From Syngnathus acus (Eukaryota > Chordata > Actinopteri > Syngnathiformes > Syngnathidae), in NCBI RefSeq assembly GCF_901709675.1, contig NC_051103.1:483501-547500 (forward strand): a stretch of DNA of 64,000 bases, given 5' to 3'. The translations under genes and the position numbers were made by a program. Of the stretch, positions 1 through 10,465 are shown piece after piece. Under the pieces are notes generated by a model. The model had not been told where the DNA came from and did no database searches. It saw only the letters and a program-made list of their open reading frames with translations. Position 1 is the stretch's first letter. Each line of letters starts with the position of its first letter.

Positions 1-185
1 GGATTATTTCACGTCTCTTGTCTTTCTGTCCTGTCTAGTCTTGTCTCTTTGTTTCAGTTGCTCTGGGTCTGTTTTTGTTAGTTTGCCGATTCCTGTTCGT
101 TTGTTCCCCTCATCTTCCCTTCAAACTCCCTTTTCCTTCAATAAACCCTGGTCCAAGCTGCATTTGGTCGCCTTGCTCCGTGACA
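1..185 (+). mobile_element. 3' end of an LTR (retroelement fragment)
   Basis: This pyrimidine-rich stretch carries a polyadenylation signal AATAAA at 140-145 and ends in TGACA at 181-185, the usual look of the R-U5 end of a fish gypsy or retroviral LTR. Its left edge lies outside the window and no coding part is present, so the family cannot be fixed. Confidence 0.4.
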
Positions 186-506
186 GACTGCTAGCATCTG
201 TTTTTTAAAACTGAATAATAACTGTGTTTTTAAACATGGCAACAAGTATAAATTGTGATGCTATTACAAATGTTTATGCCTCAGCACCATGGAGGCCACA
301 AATTAACTAACTAATAGTAAAATGTTTAACAATTCAATATTTACCATTCACGACACTACTCTTTGCCATGTTGAAAGGTCAAAGTTAATCTCATCTCGGC
401 AGCTCGTGTATCAAATTTTTTTTTCCAGTTCTCCAATGAAAATTACGACGTGAGAGGGTGTTCATGTGCATTTTTGACGTGATGTTTTTTGCGGTATTTT
501 TATTTA
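186..506. other. Unassigned AT-rich interval
   Basis: No reading frame, RNA gene or repeat that I recognise. The stretch ends in the TA target site of the next element. Confidence 0.4.
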
Positions 507-960
507 CCGTATTGGCCCGGATATAAGACGACCCCGATTATAAGACGACCCCCTCTTTTTGAAGACTCAAGTTTGAAAAAAGACTTTTTGAACACCAAAT
601 TTAATTTTTATGCAGAAAATAATTACATCTGAAACATTTGTTTGTAACAATATATTTGAGAGAAAAAGCACGTTATTTTGCCTTATTCAAATCATGCAAA
701 AACTGTATCACATCTTAATATCTGAACATTTAAATATGTAAACTAAAGTGCAATCACATTTGTAAATGAATGGCTTCTGGATTTTAAAATGTTAATGAAC
801 CGATCTACTGTGATAAAACAACAAAATTGCAATAACTGCATTAACCATCTAAGTGAAGTCTAACTGTAGTCTTGAAACAAATCTGAATAAGGAAAAACAT
901 TGCAATAAAATAATGCAAACTGCTACCGCTATTGTTGGGGAGCCTGAGGACTCTATAGGG

Positions 961-1890
961 CAGGAGTGGCCAACCCGCGGCTCGCGAGCCACATGCGGCT
1001 CTTTGGCTGGTTTCATGCGGCTCTTCAGGAGATTTCACATGACAAGCGTCAAAATGCTTGGCTGGCGCTGCCATTTATTCCCCCTAGGTGGCGGTGGTGC
1101 GCTGACCAGTTGAATCGGTTTGAGTTGAAAAGAAGAAGAAGAATGACGTACTGATGACAAATGCGCGCGTTCATTTGAGTTGTAAATAATTAGTTTCAAG
1201 TTCGCTCTCAAAATGGCAGGGAAAAAAAGCACAGCCAAACGAAAATATGAAGAAGAACACAGGACGTTTTTAACAGAGTGGGAGAGTTTATATTTTTTTG
1301 TTGAACGTAATGGCAAGCCATTCTGCCTTATATGTCAGGCATCGTTAGCGCATTTCAAAGCTTCAAATCTTCAGCGTCACTTCAGCTCAGTCCATCCTAA
1401 TATCGACCAGGAATTTCCAAAAGGGACTGAACTTCGCAAGCACAGGTTGGTCACTTTGAAAAGTCAGGCAGAAAAGCAGATGCATTTTTCCCAAAAATTT
1501 ACAAACCACTCAGAGACCGTAACGCTTGCATCATATCAACTGGCTTGGAACATTGCACAGGCTAAAAAGCCATACAACGAATGCGACTTCATTAAAGGGT
1601 TAGGGTTATTGAAAATTGTTATATTTCTGTTTGTGGACTTGCTTGAACTGAGAGTTTATGTGTGTGTGAGACAGTGCCCACAATGTTAAATGTCATTATC
1701 TTGGTGTGGGACATATTCAATAAATCTGGCTGAGCAGAGGCCTGTGTGTGTCTGTCTCTCTCTGTCTGCGGGGGGGGTGGGGGGTGGGTGATGTGGCTGT
1801 TTGCGGGGGGGTGGGGGGGGTGTATGTGGCTCTTTGGGATGACACAGTCAAAAATGTGGCTCTTCGCCGCTGACTGGTTGGCCACCCCTG
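961..1890 (+). mobile_element. hAT element, internally deleted
   Basis: Terminal inverted repeats CAGGAGTGGCCAACC and GGTTGGCCACCCCTG are flanked by an 8-bp duplication with one mismatch (CTATAGGG at 953-960, CTATAGAG at 1891-1898). An 8-bp duplication with CAG...CTG ends is diagnostic of hAT. It carries the N-terminal piece of a BED-finger transposase and lacks the catalytic RNase H-like core. The right part holds a G-rich stretch (about 1768-1825). Confidence 0.85.
1213..1689 (+). pseudogene. hAT transposase N-terminal fragment with BED-like zinc finger
   Basis: The frame of 158 codons starts MAGKKSTAKRKYEEEHRTF. At about residues 35-58 it shows a finger of the form C-x2-C (CLIC) followed by H-x4-H (HFSSVH). 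This layout is typical of hAT-derived proteins related to GTF2IRD2, SPIN-DOC and EPM2AIP1, where the finger binds DNA. Up to about residue 128 (KPYNECDFIKGLG) the sequence still resembles the family. After that the frame runs into non-coding sequence, so the catalytic core is missing and the product cannot be an active transposase. It lies wholly inside the hAT borders at 961-1890. Confidence 0.75.
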
Positions 1891-2025
1891 CTATAGAGGC
1901 TTTGCAGCTGACGTCATCAAGCTACCCACATTAGCTTGGCGGCCATCTTGGCGGTCAACTTTTCAGTGCCGGTCAACGACTCACACACGCTTTCTTGTTA
2001 TATCTGCTGCTATTTGAGCTTAAAA

Positions 2026-2211
2026 ATGCCGGATACCTGCTGTGCTGTTGGATGTAGCAATAGACGAGGCGATAAATCAAATCTTAGATTCTATAGATTT
2101 TCGGCGAACATGAAAAAACGTGATAAATGGATCGCGGATATTCGTCGTGAACGATGGAAACCTACGATTTACACAAGGATATGCAATGAGGACTTCATAT
2201 CAGGTATGTAA
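2026..2211 (+). pseudogene. THAP zinc-finger first exon
   Basis: The exon begins MPDTCCAVGCSNRRGDK, continues with FYRFSANMKKRDKWI and ends RICNEDFISG. This matches the start of a THAP (C2CH) DNA-binding domain: Cys-x4-Cys near the N terminus, then a conserved Trp and a late Cys, although the expected final His is Asn here (CNED instead of CSDH). The frame reaches TCAG|GTATGT at about 2201, a good splice donor, so the exon probably ended there and the codons after it are intron. THAP domains occur in host genes and in transposases of P, Kolobok and similar groups. The element ends around it favour a transposon origin. No downstream exon is present. Confidence 0.65.
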
Positions 2212-2783
2212 ACAAACTATTCACCCCTGATTTGTTTCACAAAATGTGAAATAATACAATATGGGATGATACAAATATGATTGTTGAAAATGCTGGGTGC
2301 ATTTTTAGAAAGGCAGCAAGAGCAGCAAGGCAGGGAATGGGATGATTTCTTCAGTTCACCCCCCCGTTTTTATTTTGTGTTTATTTTTTCATGATGCTTC
2401 ATCTGATTGGCTTGAAAACGTTATCAATGTAAATATTGAACTTCATATTGGAATTGAACAATTAATTCTCGAGTGAATGCATTAGGAAATTTCCCAAAAA
2501 ATTATTATGAACCTTGTGAAACAATTTTTTTTTTATGTAGCATTTTTTAACAAGAGGGTTTTTGTTACTTCATTTGGCACAAGGGAAAATCTACATTGGT
2601 AAAGTTTTCAAGCCATTGGCACAAGGTTAAAATTTTTATTGGTTAAGTTTTCAAGCCAATCAGATGTGGCATCATGCAAAAATAAACAAAAAATAAAAAT
2701 GGTAGCAACTTGAACAGACAGGTACAGTATCTGAATGATTTCACTCTATTCAGTTTTTTAATATGTCAAGTTATGAAATGCCA

Positions 2784-2975
2784 TTACAAAACGAGGTAAT
2801 TATAAATATCTGGATATATAGGCAGGTCGGCTGTTGCAAAATGCTCGGGCGATTTTAGCATGCTTCTCGGTAAAAGGTACGGATACGTTGTGCCAACAAG
2901 GTTCAACTTCTCTCTGTAACGTTTCTTGGATTCTTCATCCAAATGCCCAACTTCGTTGGATAGCAAATCAGCCAT
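2784..2975 (-). pseudogene. N-terminal exon resembling fish YqaJ-type nuclease proteins
   Basis: The 63-codon frame starts MADLLSNEVGHLDEESKKRY and contains LNLVGTTYPYLLP and IYPDIYNYLVL. From memory this resembles the N terminus of a fish family of predicted proteins with a SWIM-like zinc site followed by a YqaJ (lambda-exonuclease-like) domain, whose N termini have GHLDEES..RY..KL and a later YLV motif. Only the first exon is present, so neither the zinc site nor the nuclease can be seen. It reads toward the THAP exon at 2026-2211. Identity is from a short similarity and should be treated as tentative. Confidence 0.45.
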
Positions 2976-3836
2976 AATTCGGATGAAATCGGTGAAAATG
3001 TAGCGCAGAAATCAAACAATCTATACAAACACGTAGGAACGAGCTGACGAGTTGACCGCCAAGATGGAGGCATAACACAAAATCACGTGATAAAACCACG
3101 TGACTGAAAAGCCTCTATAGGGGGTTGGCTCGGATGGTTATGCTCTTTTCGCCCCCTGGTGTCGGTCAGAACACAGGAGGGAACGTGGTTCAGTTTTGAA
3201 TGCTTTACTGAATTATTGGCTAAATAAATAAATGAATAAATAAATAACCATAAATGAAATACTCTCGGCAACACACCAAACATAAGTCACCGATCGAGAC
3301 AACAAAATACATTTGCTGGCGATCATTCGTCGCTGTGCCGCTGCGTAACAGCTACTCCTACGATGCGAGGTAAAGTTAAAGGAGCGCGCCGGAGCTGTCA
3401 ATCAAACGGCGGGCAGACGAAGCAAACCACGATCAGACAAATGGCACAACAGTGGACAGTAGTAACAATGAAATGTATATGCTCACTTTGTGTCAAAGAC
3501 GCACGCGAACAGCAACATACTCAGTCGATACCAGCAACCTTTAATTTACCGCTGCGCACAAATGAAAATCGGTATCATGTCTAGACCCCGAATATAAGAC
3601 GACCCCCACTTTTTCATTCTTATTTCAATGCAAAAAACATTGTCTTCTATTCGGGCCAAAACGGTATTATGCATTTTATGGTTGGTGCAACTTGTACTCC
3701 GAGCGACTCATAGTCCGTTGAATACAGTACTCACATACAACTGTCAGTTTAGTCAACATTTTATCTCAAAAAATTATTGCAAGGATGGCGACTTAATATC
3801 TTAAAATGTTTCTCTATCATTAACTCCTCTAGCATC

Positions 3837-5324
3837 AATGATGATGATGATGGAGTCTCCCGTCGATTTGACGGATGAGTAGACTAGCAGTTATTTCCTT
3901 TTAGCGTGACTCCTCATGTGGGAGCGTAGCCCTATCCCTGGGACACACAGTGTTCCACAGATACTGCAGGGGATTTTGTGTTGACGAGAGAGAACCATGT
4001 TTCCTGTGGTCTCTCTTTTCTTGGATGGCTTCTGTCCTTGCCTGTTCAAAGCTCTCGAGTCCTTGGGTGACCTGGTGTCTCCACCTTTCCCTATCGGCAG
4101 CTGTGTCCTCCCAGTTTACTGCATCGATGTTGCAGTTCTTGAGGGTGGCCTTCAGGGTGTCCCTCAATCGGAGACGGAGTCTTCCCAGGCCACGCTGTCC
4201 CTCCTTCAGCTGATCATACAGCAGCATCTTTGGTATGCGGCTATCGGACATATGGACGACATGACCTACCCACCGGAGCTGAGCCTTGATGGTCAGGCTT
4301 TCAACGCTGGGGAGACTGCACTTCTGCAGGACCTCGAGGTTTGACACTTTGTCCTGCCACTTGATCTTGCATATTGAACGCAGGCACCTCTGGTGGAGCG
4401 GTTCCAACAGCTGGGTGTGGCGACGGTAGATGTTTCACAAGTTTCACAGCCGTAGAGCAGAGGACTCAACACTACTGCTCTGTAGACAGCAATTTTTGTG
4501 TGAAGCTTTATACCATGGTTTTGTCACAGCCTCTTTGTCAGGCTTCCAAAAGATGAGCTAGCTTTGAAGATGCGCAGTGAGATCTCGATGTCCAGAGATC
4601 TGTTGCTGGAGATTGTGCTGCCTAGGTAGCAGAACTTAACCAGCTCAGTGGTTGGTTCACTTTTTTTAACTTTTAACTTTTCTCCACGGTCTTGAGGTCC
4701 GTGTTGTCAATGGACACTGATGGTGGGGGGAGCACAGCAGGGGTCTGAGGTGACGGGGGCGGTTGGAACATGGCCTCTGTCTTCCCCAGGCTTATAGTCA
4801 GCCCAAAGCGCTTACAGGATTCTGCGACGCGGTTCACAATGTGCTGGATGTTGTCTGAAGTTGTAGCTGTCAGAGAACAGTCATCAGCAAAGAGGAATTC
4901 CCGCAGTAGCGCCTCAAACAGCTTAGTCCTTGCCTGGAGCAAGTTGAAAAGTTTGCCACTGAAGCGGAACTGGATGTAGACACCTCGGTCACAGTCTGTG
5001 AACGCGTCCAGCAGCATTGCAGAGAACAGGATGGAGAAGAGGGTTGGCGCCAGGACACATCCTTGCTTCACTCCGCTCCTGACTGGGAATGGCTCAGATG
5101 CTTCACCATTTTCTAGGACCCTGGCTTGCATCCCATCATGAAAGGAAGCGATGAGAGAGGTCAACTTCTCTGGGCAGCCAAACTTGCCAAGGATCTGCCA
5201 TAGGCCCTCGCGATTGACTGTGTGTGCTCTCTGCACTTTTCTTGCAGCTGTCGGATGGAAAAGATCATGTCACAGGTACCTCTGCCTGCACGGAAACCAC
5301 ATTGGGATTCAGGGACAACGTTCT
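3837..5324 (-). mobile_element. LINE fragment, RTE-like, 5'-truncated
   Basis: This minus-strand non-LTR retrotransposon contains reverse transcriptase and C-terminal segments and ends in a short CAT-rich tail (about 3837-3852). The 5' side stops abruptly at about 5324, where a plus-strand L2 begins. Clade placement as RTE-like rests on remembered similarity of QCGFRAGRGTCDMIF and LRWVGHVV motifs. Confidence 0.7.
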
Positions 5325-5364
5325 CAGCTATGGGGAGAGCCTGGAGAGACACCTCTCTGCCCAT
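3901..5364 (-). pseudogene. Broken LINE reverse transcriptase
   Basis: Read 5'-3' on the minus strand, the first frame (5364-5161) gives VPESQCGFRAGRGTCDMIF, the RT fingers region. A second frame (5236-4673) gives SGVKQGCVLAPTLFSILF and the catalytic loop FLFADDC, with ISLGKTEAMF after it. A third frame (4407-3901) gives the C-terminal part: RCLRSICKIKWQDKVSN and AQLRWVGHVVHMSDSRIPK. Between 4673 and 4407 the frame is lost. The sequence is thus an RT with at least two frameshifts and no endonuclease domain. The first codons of the 5364 frame come from the neighbouring L2. Confidence 0.75.
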
Positions 5365-7160
5365 CCTGATCCCTCAACAGTGTGGAAAGGCTTGCAGAGC
5401 ATCACGGGCTTCAACTGTGGAAAACCCAAGGCTTGCAAAACAGGCAAACAGGTTTTACTGCAGGTTTGAACTGTCGACCCACACAACAGGACCTCCTGCA
5501 TCACAATCAACATCCACACCTCCCCCCACAACCCCCCTGTTCACACCTCCATCGTCGTTATCACCTACTCTCGCTCTTTCAGAAGCCCCGCCTGCACTTC
5601 AGATCCGCGAAGAGGAGGTGTGTTCGATGTTCCGGAGACAAAAGGTCAGGAAGGCAACAGGCCCAGACGGCGTGTCGCCCTCCTGCCTGAAAGTCTGTGC
5701 TGAACAACTGGCACTCACCTTTGTACGGATCTTCAACCGTTCCCTGGAGCTGTGTGAGGTGCCCTCGTGCTCCAAAAGCTCCACCATCGTACCGGTGGCC
5801 AAGAAGCCCGCCACCACAGGTTTGAATGTCACCCTGACATCTGTGGTCATGAAATTCTTTGAGAGGCTAGTGTTGAGCCACCTGAAGGACATCACGAGCC
5901 CCCTGCTCGACCCCCTGAAGTTTGCCTACCGGGCAAACAGGTCGGTGGACGATGCAGTCAACATGGGACTGCACTACATCCCGCGCCACCTAGACACCCC
6001 GAGGGTCGTACGCCAGGATGTTGTTTGTGGACTTCAGCTCGGCGTTCAACACCATCGCTCCCGACATCCTCCACCAGAAGCTCATCCAGCTTGCGGTGCC
6101 TACCTCCACCTATCAGTGGATCACCAGCTTCCTGACCAACAGGAGACAGCATGTGAGGCTGGGGACCATCACATCCGACACCCGGGCCACCAGCACCGGC
6201 GCCCCTCAGGGGTGCGTCCTCTCCTCACTGCTCTTCTCTCTCTACACCAAAGATTGCTCCTCAGGCGACTCTTCTGTGAAGCTCCTGAAGTATGCAGACG
6301 ACACCACTCTCATCGGACTGATCCGGGACGGTGACGAGACTGTGTACAGACAGGAAGTGGAGCGGCTGGTCCACTGGTTCAGCCAAAACCACCTGGAGCT
6401 GAACCGGCTCAAAACCGTGGAGATGACAGTGGACTTCAGGAGAGACCCTCCACCACTTCCACCCCTCACTATCTGCAGTAATGCTATTCCCACCACAGAC
6501 ACCTTGAAGTTCCTGGGATCCACAATCTCTTGGGACCTGAAATGGACCGGCCACATAGACTCTGTCCGGAAGAAGGCCCAGCAGAGGCTGTACTTTCTGA
6601 GACAGCTCAGGAAGGTCAACCTGCCACAGGAGCTGCTGAAGACCTTCTACACTGCCATCATCCAGTCTATCCTTTGCACTTCCATCACTGTCTGGTTTGG
6701 GCCGGCCACCAAACAAGACAAGCACAGACTGCAACGGACAATCAGGACTGCGGGAAAGATAATCGGGACCAACCTCTCATCTATCCAAGAATTGTACCTG
6801 TCCAGGAGCAGGAAACGTGCACATAACATCTCTACAGACCCTTCTCACCCAGGTCACAGTCTGTTCCAGTCTGTTCGAACAACTCCCCTCCGGACGGCGT
6901 TACAGAGCGCTGTATGTCAAAACCAGCAGACACAGCTTCTTTCCCCAGGCTGTCGCTCTGATGAACTCACACCACTCATAGAGTCTCACAGACATCACTG
7001 GGCAAAAATATCCTGTTCTTGCCACTTAAATGTTTTTAGTCACCTGAATGTTGTTAGTCACTTAAATGTTGTACAGAGACCGAGATTAACCGGAGGCACA
7101 GTCCTTGTTTTGCATGCACAAACTTGGCCAATAAAGCTGATTCTGATTCTATTATATTTT
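5325..7160 (+). mobile_element. L2-like LINE, family A, 5'-truncated
   Basis: It starts inside the LINE ORF at a junction with the minus-strand LINE and ends in the tail AAGCTGATTCTGATTCT (7134-7150). The sequence matches, in opposite orientation, the copy at 43383-49990. For example, the segment with TGGAGAGACACCTCTCTGCC also occurs near 48810. Confidence 0.8.
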
Positions 7161-7181
7161 AACAAACGCGCATCATTATAA
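5561..7181 (+). pseudogene. L2-like reverse transcriptase, frameshifted
   Basis: The first frame (about 5561-6016) reads KVRKATGPDGVSPSCLKVCA and SVVMKFFERLVLSHLKD, the RT N-terminal region. The frame changes near 6015. A second frame (6018-7181) reads [17 protein letters not shown], then [15 protein letters not shown], the catalytic LKYADDTTLIGLI, LKFLGSTISWDLKW and the C-terminal AGKIIGTNLSSIQELYL. The YADD box is intact. The last part after about 6850 is off-frame or 3' UTR. Endonuclease coding is absent because of 5' truncation. Product: part of an APE-type non-LTR retrotransposon ORF2, not functional as it stands. Confidence 0.8.
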
Positions 7182-9046
7182 AGGTTTTTCATTTGTTTGT
7201 TCGCAGCTAAGATCATGCAAGCTGTTTCCAAATTCGCAGGCTGCGTCCTCCAAGGCCGGTTCAAAGGCTGGGTCCTTCGTGGCCAGCTCCGTCTATGTGG
7301 ACTGCATAAGCTGTGGCAAATTTTGACAGACGGACTATACTGTACAAAATAATAGGCAGCATCTTTCAACGCACAATATGGCGACGACGTGGTGTCATTT
7401 CCGGCGCGACAAGACAGCAGCGCTGGTGTCCAAATTCACACAACCTGCGACAACCAGCCCTCGAATCTGGCCTGGTTTTTATGGAGACGGGTTGTGAGTT
7501 AAGGCTATGAAAATGTGACCTTCGAAGCCTTCATTATGCCTTTCTCTTCTTCTACGCTTTCCTACCCTCTTCTCGACGTTTAATACTTCGTGCCACCTGA
7601 AGACGCCCTGCCCTTATTGGTCTAGCGACGACACACCACTTGTGTCTGGAACTTCAAAGTAAATGCTTCACCGGAAACACTGATCACTTGCGTACAAGAG
7701 ATTTTTCATCTTCGTTTCCAACAGCTTCGGCGACTGGGTCTGTTGAATGCATTGCTGTTTTAGCGAGTGGAGCAATGTGGGCGTCATGAAAGTCTGCTAC
7801 GAAGCCGCCATCACAAATATATTTTCTTACAATGGAGTGAAAAGAAACAAGTGAATCAAAATTACTTAGTGTTACTCATGCAATGAATCTGAACAAATAT
7901 AGATTTCTAAGATACTGCTGGCTAAATGGCATGTTTATAAATGTTGATACATTAACCAGACACCTTATTTATATGTGTTAATTGTTGGTCAAGCCACAAA
8001 TTACAAAAAACACAAGACCTTGTAGTTGAGTGCTTTATTTCTTAGGCTCTGTGTTTGACACCTATGGGCAGTTGTGTTCACATGTTCTGAGTTCCTAAAT
8101 AAATATTTTAAAAAGTAATAAGAAACAAGCCCGTCGCCATGGAAACAAAAGCCAGTTTTAAGGCTGCGTTTGTGTCTCACGTGACGTACGTCGAGTAGCT
8201 TTGGAAATTATGTCACGTAACCTGAAAACCGGTAGAAAAACCTGCCTTCTGAGGACGCAACCTGCTGATCTGGGCACAGCTGCAGTCGCGTTTTGACTGT
8301 TCCTACACCGGCGCAAGAACAACAACGATTGGACATGACCTCGCGGAAATCGAAAACAAAAATCGGATTGGGAGCCAAAAAATCTTGATCGGGCCATCAC
8401 TTACACCCTGAAACATTTGTTAATTACATCAAATAAAATCGCTCATTGAATATAAACCCTATTACTTTTGTTTTGATCACACATCCATATACATAATTCC
8501 TGTTAAATAAATACATGAAAACTGTCAAATGAATTATTTAGTCAACCCTTATAATATGTCGCTTCATATCACTTCTTAACAAAGTTGTCAACATACTGTT
8601 AAACCAAACAAATGGCTAAAATATAATACGCGTTACTTACGCGCATTACTCAACCGGGAAGTTACAAAATTTACTAGTCAATAATATCGATGAAAAAAAA
8701 AAGAAATACATACGAACCCGAAAAGTTTGAGAATGAGAGTCTGTTTCTGACGAAATTCATATTGTTTGTGTCTGTTGTTCCGACTAAATGTCGAGTAACC
8801 TCCTTTCCGTGAGCTACAAAGGACCATATTTTCATTCTTGTTGCCTGTAGTTTTCGCCTGTTTGCAAAAATACACAATGTCCGATTAAATACGTTGACAA
8901 TTTCACTACTTTTTCTAGTGATAGCAAAATAAAAATATTTTGACTCAAATATTTCCTTCTAGAAACATAAAGTCAGAAAATAAAAAACGAATGCGATAAA
9001 GGCTTTGTGTTAAAGTCCTTTGTGAAAGAGGACCGCTCGGTCAACG
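7161..9046. other. Upstream flank of mix23, possible degenerate element
   Basis: No convincing gene. CAGGCTGCGTCCTCCAAGG (about 7239) and the reverse complement of CCTTCTGAGGACGCAACCTG (about 8244-8264) form an imperfect inverted pair that could be ends of an old DNA element, but I see no target duplication or transposase. A minus-strand frame of 67 codons at 8674-8877 has no recognisable motif. The last roughly 150 bp before the ATG should include the mix23 promoter and 5' UTR. No TATA box is evident. Confidence 0.35.
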
Positions 9047-9097
9047 ATGGCGGCGCCCGGCGGAACGTTAAATTGTGAGGACTTTTCCATGTTTCAG
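9047..9097 (+). CDS. mix23: mix23 (ccdc58) coding exon 1
   Basis: The exon encodes MAAPGGTLNCEDFSMFQ and ends exactly at a codon boundary before a GTAATT donor (9098). The human MIX23/CCDC58 N terminus, from memory, is MAAPSGGVNCEEFAEFQ, the same length with the same Asn-Cys-Glu core. The start sits in a favourable context (CAACGATGG). MIX23 is a small protein of about 144 residues located in the mitochondrial intermembrane space. It has conserved cysteines that are oxidised by the Mia40 relay, and it has been linked to mitochondrial protein import. Cys10 here is one of those cysteines. The match is convincing because exon 2, 45.5 kb away, continues the same protein in the same phase. A frame this short is invisible to length-filtered gene finding. 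Confidence 0.9.
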
Positions 9098-9471
9098 GTA
9101 ATTCAAAAATAATTTTTGTTCGTTCTCGTTCTGCGCCGTGTACATGCCTTTCGATGTTCCGGAATGTTCGACTTGTAGGCAGTCACTTCAGGACCCCTGG
9201 AAAGTGAATACAGATACGCAAATTATATTTTAAAATAATTGCTGAAATCGTGGGAAAATTGCAATTTATTGATCGATTCAGTGCGCTGAGAATAACTGTA
9301 CTGAATTGTAGCGATATAGCGCTGAACTGCTCTTCGCCGTAATTTTCTATGCTTCAATTCACTTTCCAATTTTTTGGGTAAATCCTTCATATTTGGTACG
9401 ATTGTTAACAGCAATATTCTCTTAGGTGTGTCAAATTCAAAAGAACATTTTCAAAGTAGTAATTTTGCCGT

Positions 9472-9837
9472 GGGCGGCTCGGTGGAGCACTGGGTAGCAC
9501 GTCCGCCTCACAGTTAGGAGGGTGCGGGTTCGATTCCATCTCTGGCCCTCCCTGTGTGGAGTTTGCATGTTCTCCCCGGGTCCGCGTGGGTTTTCTCCGG
9601 GCACTCCGGTTTCCTCCCTCATCCCAAAAACATGCTTGGTAGGCCGATTGAAGACTCCAAATTGTCCCTAGGTGTGAGTGCGAGTGCAAATGGTTGTTTG
9701 TCTCTGTGTGCCCTGCGATCGGCTGGCAACCGGTTCAGGGTGTCCCCCGCCTACTGCCCGATGACGGCTGGGATAGGCTCCAGCACTCCCGCGACCCCCG
9801 TGGGGACTAAGCGGTTCAGAAAATGGATGGATGGATG
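9472..9837 (+). mobile_element. tRNA-headed SINE (type 2) with ATGGATGG tail, full length
   Basis: A perfect 10-bp duplication ATTTTGCCGT flanks it (9462-9471 and 9838-9847). The head has an A-box-like TCGGTGGAGCACTGGGTAGC and a B-box-like GGTTCGATTCC (about 9528). The body has the familiar fish GTGTGGAGTTTGCATGTTCT segment and the 3' end is a short ATGG repeat. Pieces of the same family occur at 40698-40935 and 55452-55577. Confidence 0.85.
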
Positions 9838-9872
9838 ATTTTGCCGTAGCGGGCGGCTGTTGGTACCAGACC

Positions 9873-9874
<2 letters not shown>

Positions 9875-9925
<51 letters not shown>
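9875..9925. repeat. (GT)n microsatellite
   Basis: An uninterrupted dinucleotide run. A second alternating GC/GT run lies at about 10074-10121, on the far side of the L2 tail. Confidence 0.95.
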
Positions 9926-9926
<1 letters not shown>

Positions 9927-10069
9927 AAAGTCTGCTTTATTGTCAACCTCTTCACATGCCAAGACACACAAAGAAATCGAAATTACGTTTCCACTATCCC
10001 ACGGTGACAAGACACGACATACATACAAGCAAACAACACAAAATAAAAACAAGAAGGCACAAACAATGA
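9925..10069 (-). mobile_element. L2-like LINE family B, 3' tail only
   Basis: GTCAAAGTCTGCTTTATTGT followed by CACATGCCAAGACACACAAA and CTATCCCACGGTGACAAGAC is the reverse complement of the 3' end seen at 25130-25285. A short, strongly 5'-truncated insertion flanked by simple repeats on both sides. Confidence 0.85.
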
Positions 10070-10126
10070 AAAATGTGTGTGCGCGCGCGCGCGTGCGTGC
10101 GTGCGCGCGCGTGCGTGCGTGTTAAC

Positions 10127-10465
10127 AAGAAGTACTGTGTTGTTTTTTCTTTGTGGGTTCTTAATAACCAAACCGTATATTGAGGAAGAATAACTTTTAC
10201 TTTCTTTCAACACGCTTCATCACATACAGTCTACAGCCCGGAACATTTACGTCTCACTCGTCCTGTTCATTTTCTCATTCTTCAAGCGCCCCCTGCTGTC
10301 CGGAGGTACATGTTACATTCACATCAACAATGATAAGCAGATCTCCATTTGCTCATATCATTACATCTTCCTTTTTTTTTTTTAAACTACCCCTTTAACA
10401 TTGAATGACGCTCTATATAGACAAAACTGATGTTGTCTGTCTTATCTGATGCATACACTTAAATA
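10127..10465. other. Unassigned intronic interval
   Basis: Nothing recognisable beyond a T-rich run (about 10371-10382). Confidence 0.4.

Larger units (their letters stand above)
1891..3120. mobile_element. Two-gene DNA element remnant: THAP exon and YqaJ-type exon facing inward
   Basis: Both ends read CTATAGAGGCTTT(G/T)CAG when taken 5'-3', and both contain CCATCTTGGCGGTCAACT about 50-75 bp in. A THAP-coding exon faces right from the left end and a second exon faces left from the right end. The centre (about 2378-2687) contains a roughly 40-bp inverted repeat around ATCTGATTGGCTTGAAAAC. It looks like a deletion derivative that kept the two 5' gene ends and lost the rest. The hAT at 961-1890 inserted at or next to its left tip. 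Confidence 0.55.
507..3664. mobile_element. TA-flanked DNA element, family 1, copy A (hosts two other elements)
   Basis: The left end reads CCGTATTGGCCCGGATATAA and the right end, reversed, CCGTTTTGGCCCGAATAGAA. Both are flanked by TA (505-506 and 3665-3666). Inside each end the motif ATAAGACGACCCC is repeated. The left part (507 to about 920) matches the reverse complement of about 51960-52372, and the right end matches the reverse complement of 50255-50350, so this is one of two copies in the window, in opposite orientation. It is swollen by a hAT (961-1890) and a THAP/YqaJ-type element (1891-3120). No transposase of its own is recognisable. The TA target and CCGT end suggest the Tc1/mariner/pogo group, by inference. 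Confidence 0.75.

Noticed and set aside
7235-8265. Harbinger- or hAT-like element based on the pair CAGGCTGCGTCCTC / GAGGACGCAACCTG
   Set aside because: The pairing is imperfect, with no target duplication and no transposase. Kept only as a remark.
8674-8877. Divergent host exon sharing a promoter with mix23
   Set aside because: Mammalian CCDC58 has a head-to-head neighbour (FAM162A, from memory), but neither minus-strand frame here resembles it, and nothing else between 1 and 8900 does.
9875-10125. Open frames of 60-99 codons across the GT and GC runs on both strands
   Set aside because: Frames of repeated Cys-Val or Thr-His come from the dinucleotide repeats and are not genes.
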